Shown piece after piece: positions 8,692 to 16,730 of a DNA stretch of 64,000 nucleotides. Origin of the DNA: Fluviicola sp. (GTDB lineage: Bacteria; Bacteroidota; Bacteroidia; Flavobacteriales_D; Crocinitomicaceae). The stretch's first letter is position 1, and every line of letters starts with the position of its first letter. The stretch spans positions 558,001 to 622,000 of the forward strand of contig NZ_JAQSWB010000001.1 of the NCBI RefSeq assembly GCF_029266855.1. Reading direction: 5' to 3'. Both the position numbers and the translations under genes were made by a program. The notes below the pieces were generated by a model. The model was not told the DNA's origin and searched no databases. It saw nothing but the letters and a program-made list of their open reading frames with translations.

Positions 8692-10593
8692 TTAAAATAA
8701 TTGTATTAGTTGTTCATTTGTAATTTGTGCTATAATGCGTTTCCCGGAAGGAGAAAAAGTATGTTCATCTGCTTCAAATAAACGAGATATAAAGTCAGAA
8801 ATTGCCTCCTGGTTACTCTGCAGTTTGAAAGACATACTTCCACCGAAAGCAATTTGAGATAAAACAGTGTGTGCAATCTCTCCTTTATCCAAAGTTCCCA
8901 TCTGTAATTGTTCCAAAATCTTGTCCACACAGGATAAAACCGTTGATTCATCCAGGATCTGCGGAATACCGTCGATATGTAATTCCTGTTCCGCCCAGGA
9001 CCAGTTGAAGCCGATTCGCGAAAGTGTTTTTTCGTGCTCGTTCCATGCCAATTGTTCCTGTTTGGTCATTTGTTTCTCCATAGGAAAAATCAACTGCTGC
9101 GATGCAAGCGGATTTACAAAGAAACCACGCATAAGGTCGTCATACAACATGCGTTCGTAAGCTCTTCGGTAATGAATAACAAGCAAACCTTCGGGTACTG
9201 AGCCAACAACAAAAGAACCTTTTAAGATGAACGGACCTATCGATCTCAAAGTCTCCACATCCAATTGCACCTGTTGCGGTTTTTCCTCGTTCCATCCTGT
9301 ATTTACCCGGTTGGATTCATCGTTCACAGATTCCGTATTCCACAACTCATCCAAACTTGCAGATTGAAATTGTGAACCGAATCCTGCATTATTCAATGCA
9401 TTTGAAAAGGCCTTGTCTTTTGTTCCGGATGTCCCGTTTGAAGCTGAATTCCCACTGGAAAACTGTCCTTCACGCGTATTGTGTACATGAAAAGGATTGT
9501 ATGTTTTATCCACACGAATTTCCGGTGCAACAGGAGTCTGATTAATCATTGACATCGGAAGGTCAAATTCACTTTCGCGATCAAAATCCAATGTAGGCGT
9601 GATGTTGAACTTCCCTAATCCCAATCGGACCGCGCTCCTGATAATACTGTAAATCGCCTTATCCTCCTCAAATTTAATTTCCGTTTTGGTAGGATGAACA
9701 TTCACATCAATTTGTTTCGGATCCACTTCCAGGAACAAAAAGTATCCCGGGAATAATTTCGAAGGGAGCAGGTGTTCAAATGCTGCAGAAATGGCATGAT
9801 TAAAATAAGTGTCCTTGAAAAAGCGATTGTTTACAAACAGGAATTGTTCTCCGCGTGATTTTTTCGCTACTTCCGGTTTTCCTACAAAACCATCCAGTGC
9901 CACAATATCGGTTTGTTCCGTAACCGGAACTAAATGATCATTGAATTTCTTGCCGAAAACATCGACAATGCGCTTTCTGAGCGGTCCGGGAGCCAAATGG
10001 TAAATTTCCTGATCGTTGTGAACCAGGCGGAAAGCGATATCGTGATGGGGGAGAACTACCCGTTCAAACTCATCTATAATATGTTTAAACTCGACATTAT
10101 CTGATTTCAGGAAATTGCGCCGGGCAGGAACATTAAAGAATAAATTCCTGATTTCGAAATTACATCCTACAGGACATTGGATCGGCTCCTGGTTAATTAC
10201 TTCTGTTCCTTCGATTAGAATCTTTGTTCCCAATTCATCGGTTGCCCGCTTGGTTTGAAGCGTTACGTGTGCAATTGCAGCAATTGAGGCAAGCGCTTCA
10301 CCTCTGAATCCTTTTGTTTTTAATGCAAACAAGTCATCTGCACATGCAATTTTACTGGTGGCGTGTCTTTCAAAACACATCCGTGCATCCAAGGACGACA
10401 TTCCTTTACCGTTATCCACGATCTGGATCAGTGTACGGCCCGCATCCTTAATATGAAGTTCTATTTTTGTTGCGCCTGCGTCGATACTATTCTCCACAAG
10501 TTCCTTTACAACAGAAGCCGGTCTTTGAACAACTTCACCAGCTGCAATTTGATTAGCTACGTGATCCGGAAGTAAACGAATAATGTCTGACAT
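8692..10593 (-). CDS. mutL: DNA mismatch repair protein MutL
   Basis: 633 residues. The N-terminal GHKL ATPase carries VKELVENSIDAGATKI (motif I), DNGKGM (motif II) and TKGFRGEALASIA (motif III), followed by the S5-like transducer with VHPTKTEIKFE. A linker of about 100 residues leads to the C-terminal dimerisation domain. The endonuclease motif DQHAxxER expected near residue 476 reads IHYRRAYER, so nicking activity is doubtful. First gene of the mutL-rhomboid-rhomboid-EEP operon. A perfect box at 10619-10626 gives a leader of about 20 bases. Confidence 0.96.
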   Translation of the reverse strand: MSDIIRLLPDHVANQIAAGEVVQRPASVVKELVENSIDAGATKIELHIKDAGRTLIQIVDNGKGMSSLDARMCFERHATSKIACADDLFALKTKGFRGEALASIAAIAHVTLQTKRATDELGTKILIEGTEVINQEPIQCPVGCNFEIRNLFFNVPARRNFLKSDNVEFKHIIDEFERVVLPHHDIAFRLVHNDQEIYHLAPGPLRKRIVDVFGKKFNDHLVPVTEQTDIVALDGFVGKPEVAKKSRGEQFLFVNNRFFKDTYFNHAISAAFEHLLPSKLFPGYFLFLEVDPKQIDVNVHPTKTEIKFEEDKAIYSIIRSAVRLGLGKFNITPTLDFDRESEFDLPMSMINQTPVAPEIRVDKTYNPFHVHNTREGQFSSGNSASNGTSGTKDKAFSNALNNAGFGSQFQSASLDELWNTESVNDESNRVNTGWNEEKPQQVQLDVETLRSIGPFILKGSFVVGSVPEGLLVIHYRRAYERMLYDDLMRGFFVNPLASQQLIFPMEKQMTKQEQLAWNEHEKTLSRIGFNWSWAEQELHIDGIPQILDESTVLSCVDKILEQLQMGTLDKGEIAHTVLSQIAFGGSMSFKLQSNQEAISDFISRLFEADEHTFSPSGKRIIAQITNEQLIQLF

Positions 10594-10618
10594 GAAGGTT
10601 CAATTTATGCAATACCAA

Positions 10619-10626
10619 CAAAATTA
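10619..10626 (-). promoter_or_regulatory. -7 promoter box of the mutL operon
   Basis: TAATTTTG on the minus strand matches TAnnTTTG exactly. The predicted transcription start is near 10614. Confidence 0.6.
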
Positions 10627-10708
10627 AGATAATCTCTTAGTTTTATCCGTGTCTTTTTAACAATTCTCGTTCCACTTTTTTCCATCTGACAGCATGTCAG
10701 GTTTATTT

Positions 10709-10811
10709 AACCACGAAGAGTGAACGCTTACGCAGTTAGCTTCAGCGAAGGAGCAAAGATCGTAAAAAGTTCCAAGATAAACTTAGCGTTCTCTGCGCCT
10801 TTGCGGTGAAA
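10709..10811. repeat. dispersed intergenic repeat, copy 1
   Basis: The stretch begins ACCACGAAGAG and ends TCTCTGCGCCTTTGCGGTG, a type of intergenic sequence seen scattered in many bacterial genomes. It shares AACGCTTACGC and GCTTCAGC blocks with the stretch at 14968-15080. Its right end provides a TTTG (10800-10803), placed like a -33 element for the gene at 10832. A small hairpin CTGACA-GCA-TGTCAG lies just before it (10686-10700). Confidence 0.45.
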
Positions 10812-10819
10812 TATTTACG

Positions 10820-10827
10820 TAATTTTG
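10820..10827 (+). promoter_or_regulatory. -7 box four bases before the start codon (leaderless candidate)
   Basis: TAATTTTG matches TAnnTTTG exactly and is followed by four bases and then ATG 10832. If transcription starts on the fifth base after the box, the mRNA begins at the A of the start codon. A TTTG at 10800-10803 could be the -33 element. Confidence 0.6.
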
Positions 10828-10831
10828 TTAT

Positions 10832-13783
10832 ATGAACAGAAAGACATTTCGCAAAGCCCCTTTCATTCTTTTCCTAGTTGCCGGATCAGGATTGATTACT
10901 TCAGCTCTTTTAAAAAAGCCTGCCCATCAATCGGTAAAAAAGCACAAAACAACTATTGTGTCTGATGAAGATCAATGGATTACAGCTGAACTTGCAAAAC
11001 TTTCGATGCAGGAACGCATTGCGCAATCCTTCATGGTCGCATGCTGGTCAAACAAAGGTAAAGATCATTTAGCCGAAACAGAATCCCTTGTACGGAATCA
11101 AAAGATCGGCGGACTGATCTTCTTCCAGGGTGAACGCGACAATCTGCAGGAGGCCATACAGCAGATGCAATCAGCTGCGAAAGTCCCTTTATTAATCGGC
11201 ATGGATGCTGAGTGGGGAACAGCTATGCGTCTTTCCGGAGAGCCACGTTTTCCTTATCAACAGACAATCGGAGCAGCAAATGATTTAAAACTGACAGAAC
11301 GGATCGGATATCACATGGGAATAGAATGTGACCTGCTTGGAATTCATATGAATTTCTCACCGGTTGCCGATGTGAACCTCAATTCGCAAAACCCCGTGAT
11401 CGGATTCAGGGCTTTTGGTTCCGACCCGCAACAGGTATCAAAACAAACGGCTGCCATGGTGAAAGGAATTGAAGATGCCGGAGTCATTTCCTGTGTAAAG
11501 CATTTTCCCGGACACGGTGATACGGACAAAGATTCCCACAAAGAACTCCCGACTGTTTCTCACAGCATCAGTGAATTTGAAAATAAAGATTTTCTTCCCT
11601 TCAAAAGCGGAATTGAAGCAGGAACCCGTTCGGTCATGGTTGCCCATTTAAATGTTCCTTCGCTGGACCCGAGCGGCACACCAAGCAGCTTATCCAAGGT
11701 AGTTATAGAAAGCTATTTACGCAAGAAGCTTGGATTCAAAGGCCTGGTTATTTCCGATGCTTTGAACATGAAAGCGGTTTCTGATAAATACGGCAAATCA
11801 GAAGTTGTGGCAAAGGCATATTTTGCAGGATGTGATATTTTATTATTTCCCGAAAACGTTCAGGATGCAATCAAATTGATCTACAGTAAAGTAGAAAGCG
11901 GCGAGTTGAGCAAAGAAGAAGTGAACGAACATTGCAAAAGAATTTTAAGAGCAAAATACCAGGCAATTGTCCATAAACCCATGATTAAGCGCAAAGATCC
12001 GGCTCCGGAACGCAAACTGATCATTAACCAGGTTTATGAAAAAGCCTTGCTGTGTTTGAGAAACGAAGACAACAACCTGCCTATAGACAAATTGGATAAG
12101 GAGATCATCCGGATCGCAGTAGGCACACATACGGCTTCTTTCAGAGATCGTTTAAATGACTATGCTAAAATAACTCACTATAAATACTTTACACCGGAAG
12201 AAGCAGTCCGCAGATTAAAATCCGTCAAATTGAACCCGGATGCCATTTATATTTTGGATTTCCATTCCGACGGTCAACGTGCACGCAATAACTACGGTTT
12301 CGGAGAATGGAAACAAGTACTCGACCTGCTTCCTGAAAATGCACAGGCAAGTGTGGCTCTATTCGGGAATCCATTGACATTTCAAAAAGCACAGGAGTTT
12401 CCCAAGGCAGTAAAATCAATCCTGTGTGCATATGAGAACACCGCTGCAGCGCAGGAACGCACGGCACAGGCAATCATGGGTGCATTCGACATCGACGGAA
12501 AGCTGGCAACAGACATCAGCAGTTCATGGAAAAACGGGTTTGGAATTCATGTAAAGAATAACGGAAGACTGAAATATTCTCAACCCGAAGAATTGGGATT
12601 AAATCCCGAAAAACTGAAAGAAGTAGATGAGATCGTAGCTAAAGCCATTGAAGCAAAAGCATTCCCTGGCTGTCAGATCGTTGTGGCGATCGACGGAAAA
12701 ATTGTCATTCAGAAATCGTACGGAACAACCATCTATGAAAACGGTGACAGCATTACGAACAATCATATTTACGACATTGCTTCCATTACCAAGATCGCTT
12801 CATCGACAACTGCACTGATGCGTTTGAAAACACTCAATAAATTCGATGAAAAAATGAGTCTGAACCAGTTGGTGCCGGAATACGTGAAAGAAACACCTTA
12901 TGCCGACCTGAAAGCAATTGATCTCCTGACACATCAGGCCGGTTTAACTCCATGGATTGCCTTCTATAAGCGAACAATGGAAAACGGAGAGTTGAATAAG
13001 AATATCTACGGTTCAACGAATAAAGGAGTTTATAGCAGAGCAGTAGCCGATAACATCTTCATCAAAGACGATTATTGGAAAACCATGCTGAAGATTATTG
13101 TCGAGACACCATTGACGGGTAAAAAGTCTTACGAATATTCCGATCTGAGCTATTACTTTTTCAATAAATACATTGAGCTTAGCAGTGGAATGGGACAGGA
13201 TGAATTCGTTGAAAAAGAGATTTACCGGCCTTTGGGATTACAAACTATGACCTATTTGCCATTGAAAAAATTCAATAAGAAACGAATCGTTCCTACCGAA
13301 TACGACAAAGAATTCCGCAAGCAGCTGATCCATGGATATGTGCATGATCCGGGAGCAGCCATGATGGGTGGAGTAGCAGGCCATGCAGGATTGTTCTCCA
13401 ACGCAACAGATTTGGCGGCTTTGATGCAGTTTTTATTGAATAAAGGCCAGATAGGAGACCAATCGATTATCAAAAAAGAAATTGTAGATCAGTTTACGGC
13501 GTGCCAATTTTGCCCCGGAAACAGAAGAGGAATTGGTTTTGACAAACCGACAGTAAGTTTAAAAAACGGTCCGACTTGTGATTTGGTTTCCCCTTCAACC
13601 TTCGGTCATTCCGGGTTTACAGGAACAATCACATGGGCAGACCCCGTAAATAAGGTGAATTTCGTGTTCTTATCGAACCGTGTTTACCCCGACGCAGACA
13701 ATTGGAGAATAACAAAGATGAGCGTGCGCACAGAGATTCAGCGAGTAATCTACGAAGCACTTTTAGAAGCACGCCAGAACTAA
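10832..13783 (+). CDS. GH3 beta-N-acetylglucosaminidase (NagZ-like) fused to a serine beta-lactamase-like domain
   Basis: 983 residues with an N-terminal signal/anchor segment (about 10-28). Residues about 50-370 form a GH3 N-terminal domain with the NagZ signature KHFPGHGDTDKDSH near 223. The next 200 residues resemble a GH3 C-terminal domain. From about 600 there is a beta-lactamase/class C esterase domain with SITK near 650 (catalytic Ser/Lys), YSDLSYY near 767 and HSGFTGT near 925. The likely role is trimming peptidoglycan or muropeptides in the periplasm, with one domain cutting GlcNAc links and the other an ester or amide. bshA follows 11 bases later. Confidence 0.92.
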   Translation: MNRKTFRKAPFILFLVAGSGLITSALLKKPAHQSVKKHKTTIVSDEDQWITAELAKLSMQERIAQSFMVACWSNKGKDHLAETESLVRNQKIGGLIFFQGERDNLQEAIQQMQSAAKVPLLIGMDAEWGTAMRLSGEPRFPYQQTIGAANDLKLTERIGYHMGIECDLLGIHMNFSPVADVNLNSQNPVIGFRAFGSDPQQVSKQTAAMVKGIEDAGVISCVKHFPGHGDTDKDSHKELPTVSHSISEFENKDFLPFKSGIEAGTRSVMVAHLNVPSLDPSGTPSSLSKVVIESYLRKKLGFKGLVISDALNMKAVSDKYGKSEVVAKAYFAGCDILLFPENVQDAIKLIYSKVESGELSKEEVNEHCKRILRAKYQAIVHKPMIKRKDPAPERKLIINQVYEKALLCLRNEDNNLPIDKLDKEIIRIAVGTHTASFRDRLNDYAKITHYKYFTPEEAVRRLKSVKLNPDAIYILDFHSDGQRARNNYGFGEWKQVLDLLPENAQASVALFGNPLTFQKAQEFPKAVKSILCAYENTAAAQERTAQAIMGAFDIDGKLATDISSSWKNGFGIHVKNNGRLKYSQPEELGLNPEKLKEVDEIVAKAIEAKAFPGCQIVVAIDGKIVIQKSYGTTIYENGDSITNNHIYDIASITKIASSTTALMRLKTLNKFDEKMSLNQLVPEYVKETPYADLKAIDLLTHQAGLTPWIAFYKRTMENGELNKNIYGSTNKGVYSRAVADNIFIKDDYWKTMLKIIVETPLTGKKSYEYSDLSYYFFNKYIELSSGMGQDEFVEKEIYRPLGLQTMTYLPLKKFNKKRIVPTEYDKEFRKQLIHGYVHDPGAAMMGGVAGHAGLFSNATDLAALMQFLLNKGQIGDQSIIKKEIVDQFTACQFCPGNRRGIGFDKPTVSLKNGPTCDLVSPSTFGHSGFTGTITWADPVNKVNFVFLSNRVYPDADNWRITKMSVRTEIQRVIYEALLEARQN

Positions 13784-13794
13784 CACAGACAAAC

Positions 13795-14940
13795 ATGAAA
13801 ATCGGAATCGTATTGTATCCCACATTTGGCGGGAGTGGTGTAGTAGCCACAGAACTGGGCAAAGCCTTAGCTCAAAAAGGACATCTGGTCCACTTTATTA
13901 CTTATTCGCAACCTGTCCGTTTGGGTAGTTTCCGCGAAAACATTTTTTACCACGAAGTACAGCTTTCGGATTACCCGCTTTTTGAATATCAGCCCTACGA
14001 AACAGAATTGGCCAGTAAAGTAGTGGATGTAGTGAAATACGAAGGTTTAGACCTACTGCATGTACATTATGCCATTCCGCACGCCTCTGCCGCATTCATG
14101 GCGCAACAGATCCTGAAAGCCCAGGGAATCAATATTCCGTTTATTACAACACTCCACGGTACCGACATTACTCTTGTCGGGAAAGACCCTTCTTTCGAGC
14201 CTGTTATTTCTTTCTGTATCAATGCCTCCGATGCGGTTACCGCGGTTTCGGAAAGCTTAATGAAAGATACCTATACCCATTTCGAAACAAAGCGCAAGAT
14301 ACACGTCATTCCGAATTTCATTCAACCGAAAGACGAATTACCGGTAATCAATATGGAAAAGCGCAGACATTATGCGAAAGACAACGAATTAATCTTGTGT
14401 CACATTTCAAATTTCCGTCCGGTAAAACGCATTTCCGATGTTGTGCGTATTTTCCAGAAGGTACAGGAGAAACTTCCTGCGAAATTATTATTGGCAGGTG
14501 ACGGGCCTGACCGGGCAATCGTAGAGCGTTTGGCACGTGACTTAGGGATTTGTCAGAATATCATCTTTATTGGAAAAGTACGTGAAACCGGTCCGATCCT
14601 GGAATTAAGCGATTTATTCCTTTTGCCGTCCGAAACGGAAAGCTTTGGTTTGGCAGCCTTGGAAGCAATGGCAGAAGGAGTTCCGGTAGTTTCTTCCAAT
14701 ACAGGTGGAATACCAGAGGTGAATATTGATGCCTATTCTGGATTTACATCCAATGTTGGGGATGTTGACGCGATGGCAATTGATGCGATCCGAATATTAG
14801 AGAACAAAGAAACGCATCAGATCTTCCGTAAGAACGCATTGGCTCAGGCAAAGAAATTTGACCTGTCGAAAGTACTTCCTTTGTATGAAGATTTGTATGA
14901 ATCGGTTCTGAAAGGGCAGGCGGATACGGTAAAGGCTTAG
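13795..14940 (+). CDS. bshA: N-acetyl-alpha-D-glucosaminyl L-malate synthase BshA
   Basis: 381 residues from the ATG at 13795; an in-frame upstream ATG (13702) lies inside the previous gene and gives a non-homologous extension. The start MKIGIVLYPTFGGSGVVATE is the BshA signature, and SETESFGLAALEAMAEGVPV near residue 280 is the GT4 nucleotide-sugar (EX7E) motif. The enzyme joins GlcNAc from UDP-GlcNAc to L-malate, the first step of bacillithiol synthesis. It is 11 bases behind the GH3 fusion gene, so they are probably co-transcribed. No bshB or bshC is visible in the window. Confidence 0.95.
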   Translation: MKIGIVLYPTFGGSGVVATELGKALAQKGHLVHFITYSQPVRLGSFRENIFYHEVQLSDYPLFEYQPYETELASKVVDVVKYEGLDLLHVHYAIPHASAAFMAQQILKAQGINIPFITTLHGTDITLVGKDPSFEPVISFCINASDAVTAVSESLMKDTYTHFETKRKIHVIPNFIQPKDELPVINMEKRRHYAKDNELILCHISNFRPVKRISDVVRIFQKVQEKLPAKLLLAGDGPDRAIVERLARDLGICQNIIFIGKVRETGPILELSDLFLLPSETESFGLAALEAMAEGVPVVSSNTGGIPEVNIDAYSGFTSNVGDVDAMAIDAIRILENKETHQIFRKNALAQAKKFDLSKVLPLYEDLYESVLKGQADTVKA

Positions 14941-15465
14941 TTCTCAAATGGTCATCGTTTATTTTTTTAACGCGGAGAAGCAACGCTTACGCTGATCGCG
15001 TGTCGCCAATAGCTTATGCTTACGCCAGAGCTTCAGCATAGGCGCATAGCGATGGCACAAAGAGTGCAAAGGATGCAAGTCTTGCTGTATTTTTTAAGTC
15101 ATTTATTTCATTGATAATCGTCAGTTTGCTTTGCAGGCTGGCGTTTTTTTCTTACTCAAGCTACAAATACATTCATCAATATCGTGAAAACCTATGACTT
15201 TCATTTGAATGTTAAGACACTATTAATTTAAGCACCAGGACGAAATATTTCCGTCCATTAGTTTGTTCCATATCAATTAAATAAATATCTTAGATTTCCG
15301 CTAGAGAAAATAAAACGGGTGTTTCATATCGCAGATATCAAGTTATTCATTATTTTCACTGGTACGTACTCCCCATAAGCATAAGGTTACTTCTGCCTTT
15401 TTTACTATTGCGGATCTCCGAAACGATCCGGAAATAAGGTTTCGGAAGGAAGACACGCTATACTT
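14941..15465. other. 525-base intergenic region
   Basis: No gene is supported; a minus-strand frame overlapping its right end is a shadow of the DUF1569 gene. The left half holds the second copy of a dispersed repeat (14968-15080). The rest (15120-15465) is AT-rich with no clear motif. Confidence 0.5.
14968..15080. repeat. dispersed intergenic repeat, copy 2
   Basis: It carries AACGCTTACGC, GCTTATGCTTACGCC and AGCTTCAGCATAGGCGC blocks, followed by GGCACAAAGAGTGCAAAGG. It shares AACGCTTACGC and GCTTCAGC with copy 1 at 10709-10811. Internally, TTATGCT and AGCATA can pair. Confidence 0.4.
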
Positions 15466-15918
15466 ATGAAAACGATTTTTGACCACAAAACACGTATTGA
15501 GTTGATCAATAGGATCAATAACCTGGATGAGCATGCACAGGCTCAATGGGGTAAAATGAATCTTTACCAGATGCTCATGCATTGCACTACCTGGGAGCAT
15601 TGGATGCAGGGCAAAGGAAATCATCAGTATAAGCAGGAATTTATCGGGAAGATCTTTGGTAAAATTGGCCTGAGACGCATGATCAAAGATGATAAACCGA
15701 TCGACAAAGGTGTTCCTACTTCCACACAATTTAAGATCAAGGAAACAAGCGGAGATATTATTGAAAAGAAAAAGGAATGGATTCAACTTATCGAATCCTG
15801 GGAAAACTACTCAAATCCGGCATTTATCCATGATTTCTTTGGAAAAATGACAAAAGAACAGGTTGGTTTGTTAGCCTATAAGCACTCAGATCATCATTTA
15901 AGGCAATTTAATTCATGA
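15466..15918 (+). CDS. DUF1569 (DinB-like) protein
   Basis: 150 residues. The N-terminal QWGKMNLYQMLMHCTTWEHW (about 26-45) and the C-terminal YKHSDHHLRQF carry the His residues expected of a DinB-like four-helix bundle, and the overall pattern fits DUF1569. DinB-like proteins often bind a divalent metal; some are thiol-dependent transferases (the bacillithiol/mycothiol S-transferase fold). The link to the upstream bshA is only suggestive, because 525 bases separate them. Confidence 0.8.
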   Translation: MKTIFDHKTRIELINRINNLDEHAQAQWGKMNLYQMLMHCTTWEHWMQGKGNHQYKQEFIGKIFGKIGLRRMIKDDKPIDKGVPTSTQFKIKETSGDIIEKKKEWIQLIESWENYSNPAFIHDFFGKMTKEQVGLLAYKHSDHHLRQFNS

Positions 15919-15922
15919 AGTT

Positions 15923-16408
15923 ATGAAAAAGTACGCTACCCTTTTTTCAGTCTTGATGATATCAACATCATCCTTTTTGTTTAGTCAAACAAGAAAAGAG
16001 ACAACTGTCAAACTGGAATGGCAGGAGCAAGGCTTCCTGCATTTTTACACCAGCGAGTATTCCGTTTATGTGAGTAAACCTGATTTCCTGGATTTTCAAA
16101 ATGAATTATTGATCGGGCTTTTCGACGAGTTTGCTCAGAAAAACGACTCGATCAATCTCCAGGATCCTTTTTCGATCTTTAAAACAGATCATCAGAATCT
16201 TCTCTGGAGTCAGCTGATGGAATGTGCAGCCGATGGCCACATGCTTATTCTGCCGAATGATTCCAAAAAGAAATTGAAAAACGTGTTGATCATTGATGAT
16301 ACCCGTCTCCGGGGAAGTGCGGGAACCATTTGGGAATGCCGCGATCCGAGAACGAACCATGTCATTTTTGCTCACAATGTGGCACTTGCCGGCAGCCCGG
16401 ATTTTTAA
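15923..16408 (+). CDS. exported hypothetical protein, apparently truncated by frameshift
   Basis: 161 residues from MKKYATLFSVLMIS, with a clear signal peptide ending near SFLFSQ. I recognise no family. The frame stops at TAA 16406-16408 directly after a run of five T (16402-16406). Removing one T gives ...SPDF-KSYDIEDSS... and opens 61 more sensible residues to TGA 16590-16592. The intact protein would be about 222 residues. Either the gene is broken, or the sequence has a homopolymer error, or the ribosome slips here. It starts four bases after the DUF1569 stop, so they form an operon. Confidence 0.7.
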   Translation: MKKYATLFSVLMISTSSFLFSQTRKETTVKLEWQEQGFLHFYTSEYSVYVSKPDFLDFQNELLIGLFDEFAQKNDSINLQDPFSIFKTDHQNLLWSQLMECAADGHMLILPNDSKKKLKNVLIIDDTRLRGSAGTIWECRDPRTNHVIFAHNVALAGSPDF

Positions 16409-16592
16409 GTCATACGACATAGAAGACTCATCTGGAAACAGATCCTGGCAGCTATCCGGAATGGATGGATACAAAATCTTTTGTCTTCAAACAAAGGGAT
16501 GGGAAGCTTTTGATGTACTGGAACAGTCCGATTTTTACTGGAAATATCGAGTATTTTGCCCCTTACAGACGGGCACGGAGGAACGAAGATGA
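16407..16592 (+). pseudogene. out-of-frame C-terminal part of the preceding protein
   Basis: Sixty-one codons in the frame one base off from the upstream gene. They read as ordinary protein (for example FCLQTKGWEAFDVLEQ and FYWKYRVFCPL), with no start codon at their own left end. They join cleanly to the upstream frame if one T of the run 16402-16406 is absent. Confidence 0.6.
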
Positions 16593-16730
16593 ATGATTTT
16601 TCCTAGTTCCTCATTAAATCTACGTAATTCGCGGGAAGTACAAAAAATGATAAATTCCGTCAACTAAACCATTCTCCTATAACTGCTATTTGCTCAATTC
16701 TTGCTAACTTGCGCGCTCTTAACTGAAGCG

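Noticed and set aside
13702-13794. 31-codon N-terminal extension of BshA
   Set aside because: It lies inside the preceding gene and does not resemble the family; MKIGIVLYP is the standard start.
15343-15786. 147-residue minus-strand reading frame
   Set aside because: It overlaps the DUF1569 gene in antisense and lacks any recognisable domain or sensible composition.
16402-16408. Programmed ribosomal frameshift
   Set aside because: No slippery heptamer with a downstream pseudoknot is apparent; a simple base change in the T run explains it as well, so it is reported only as a frameshift.
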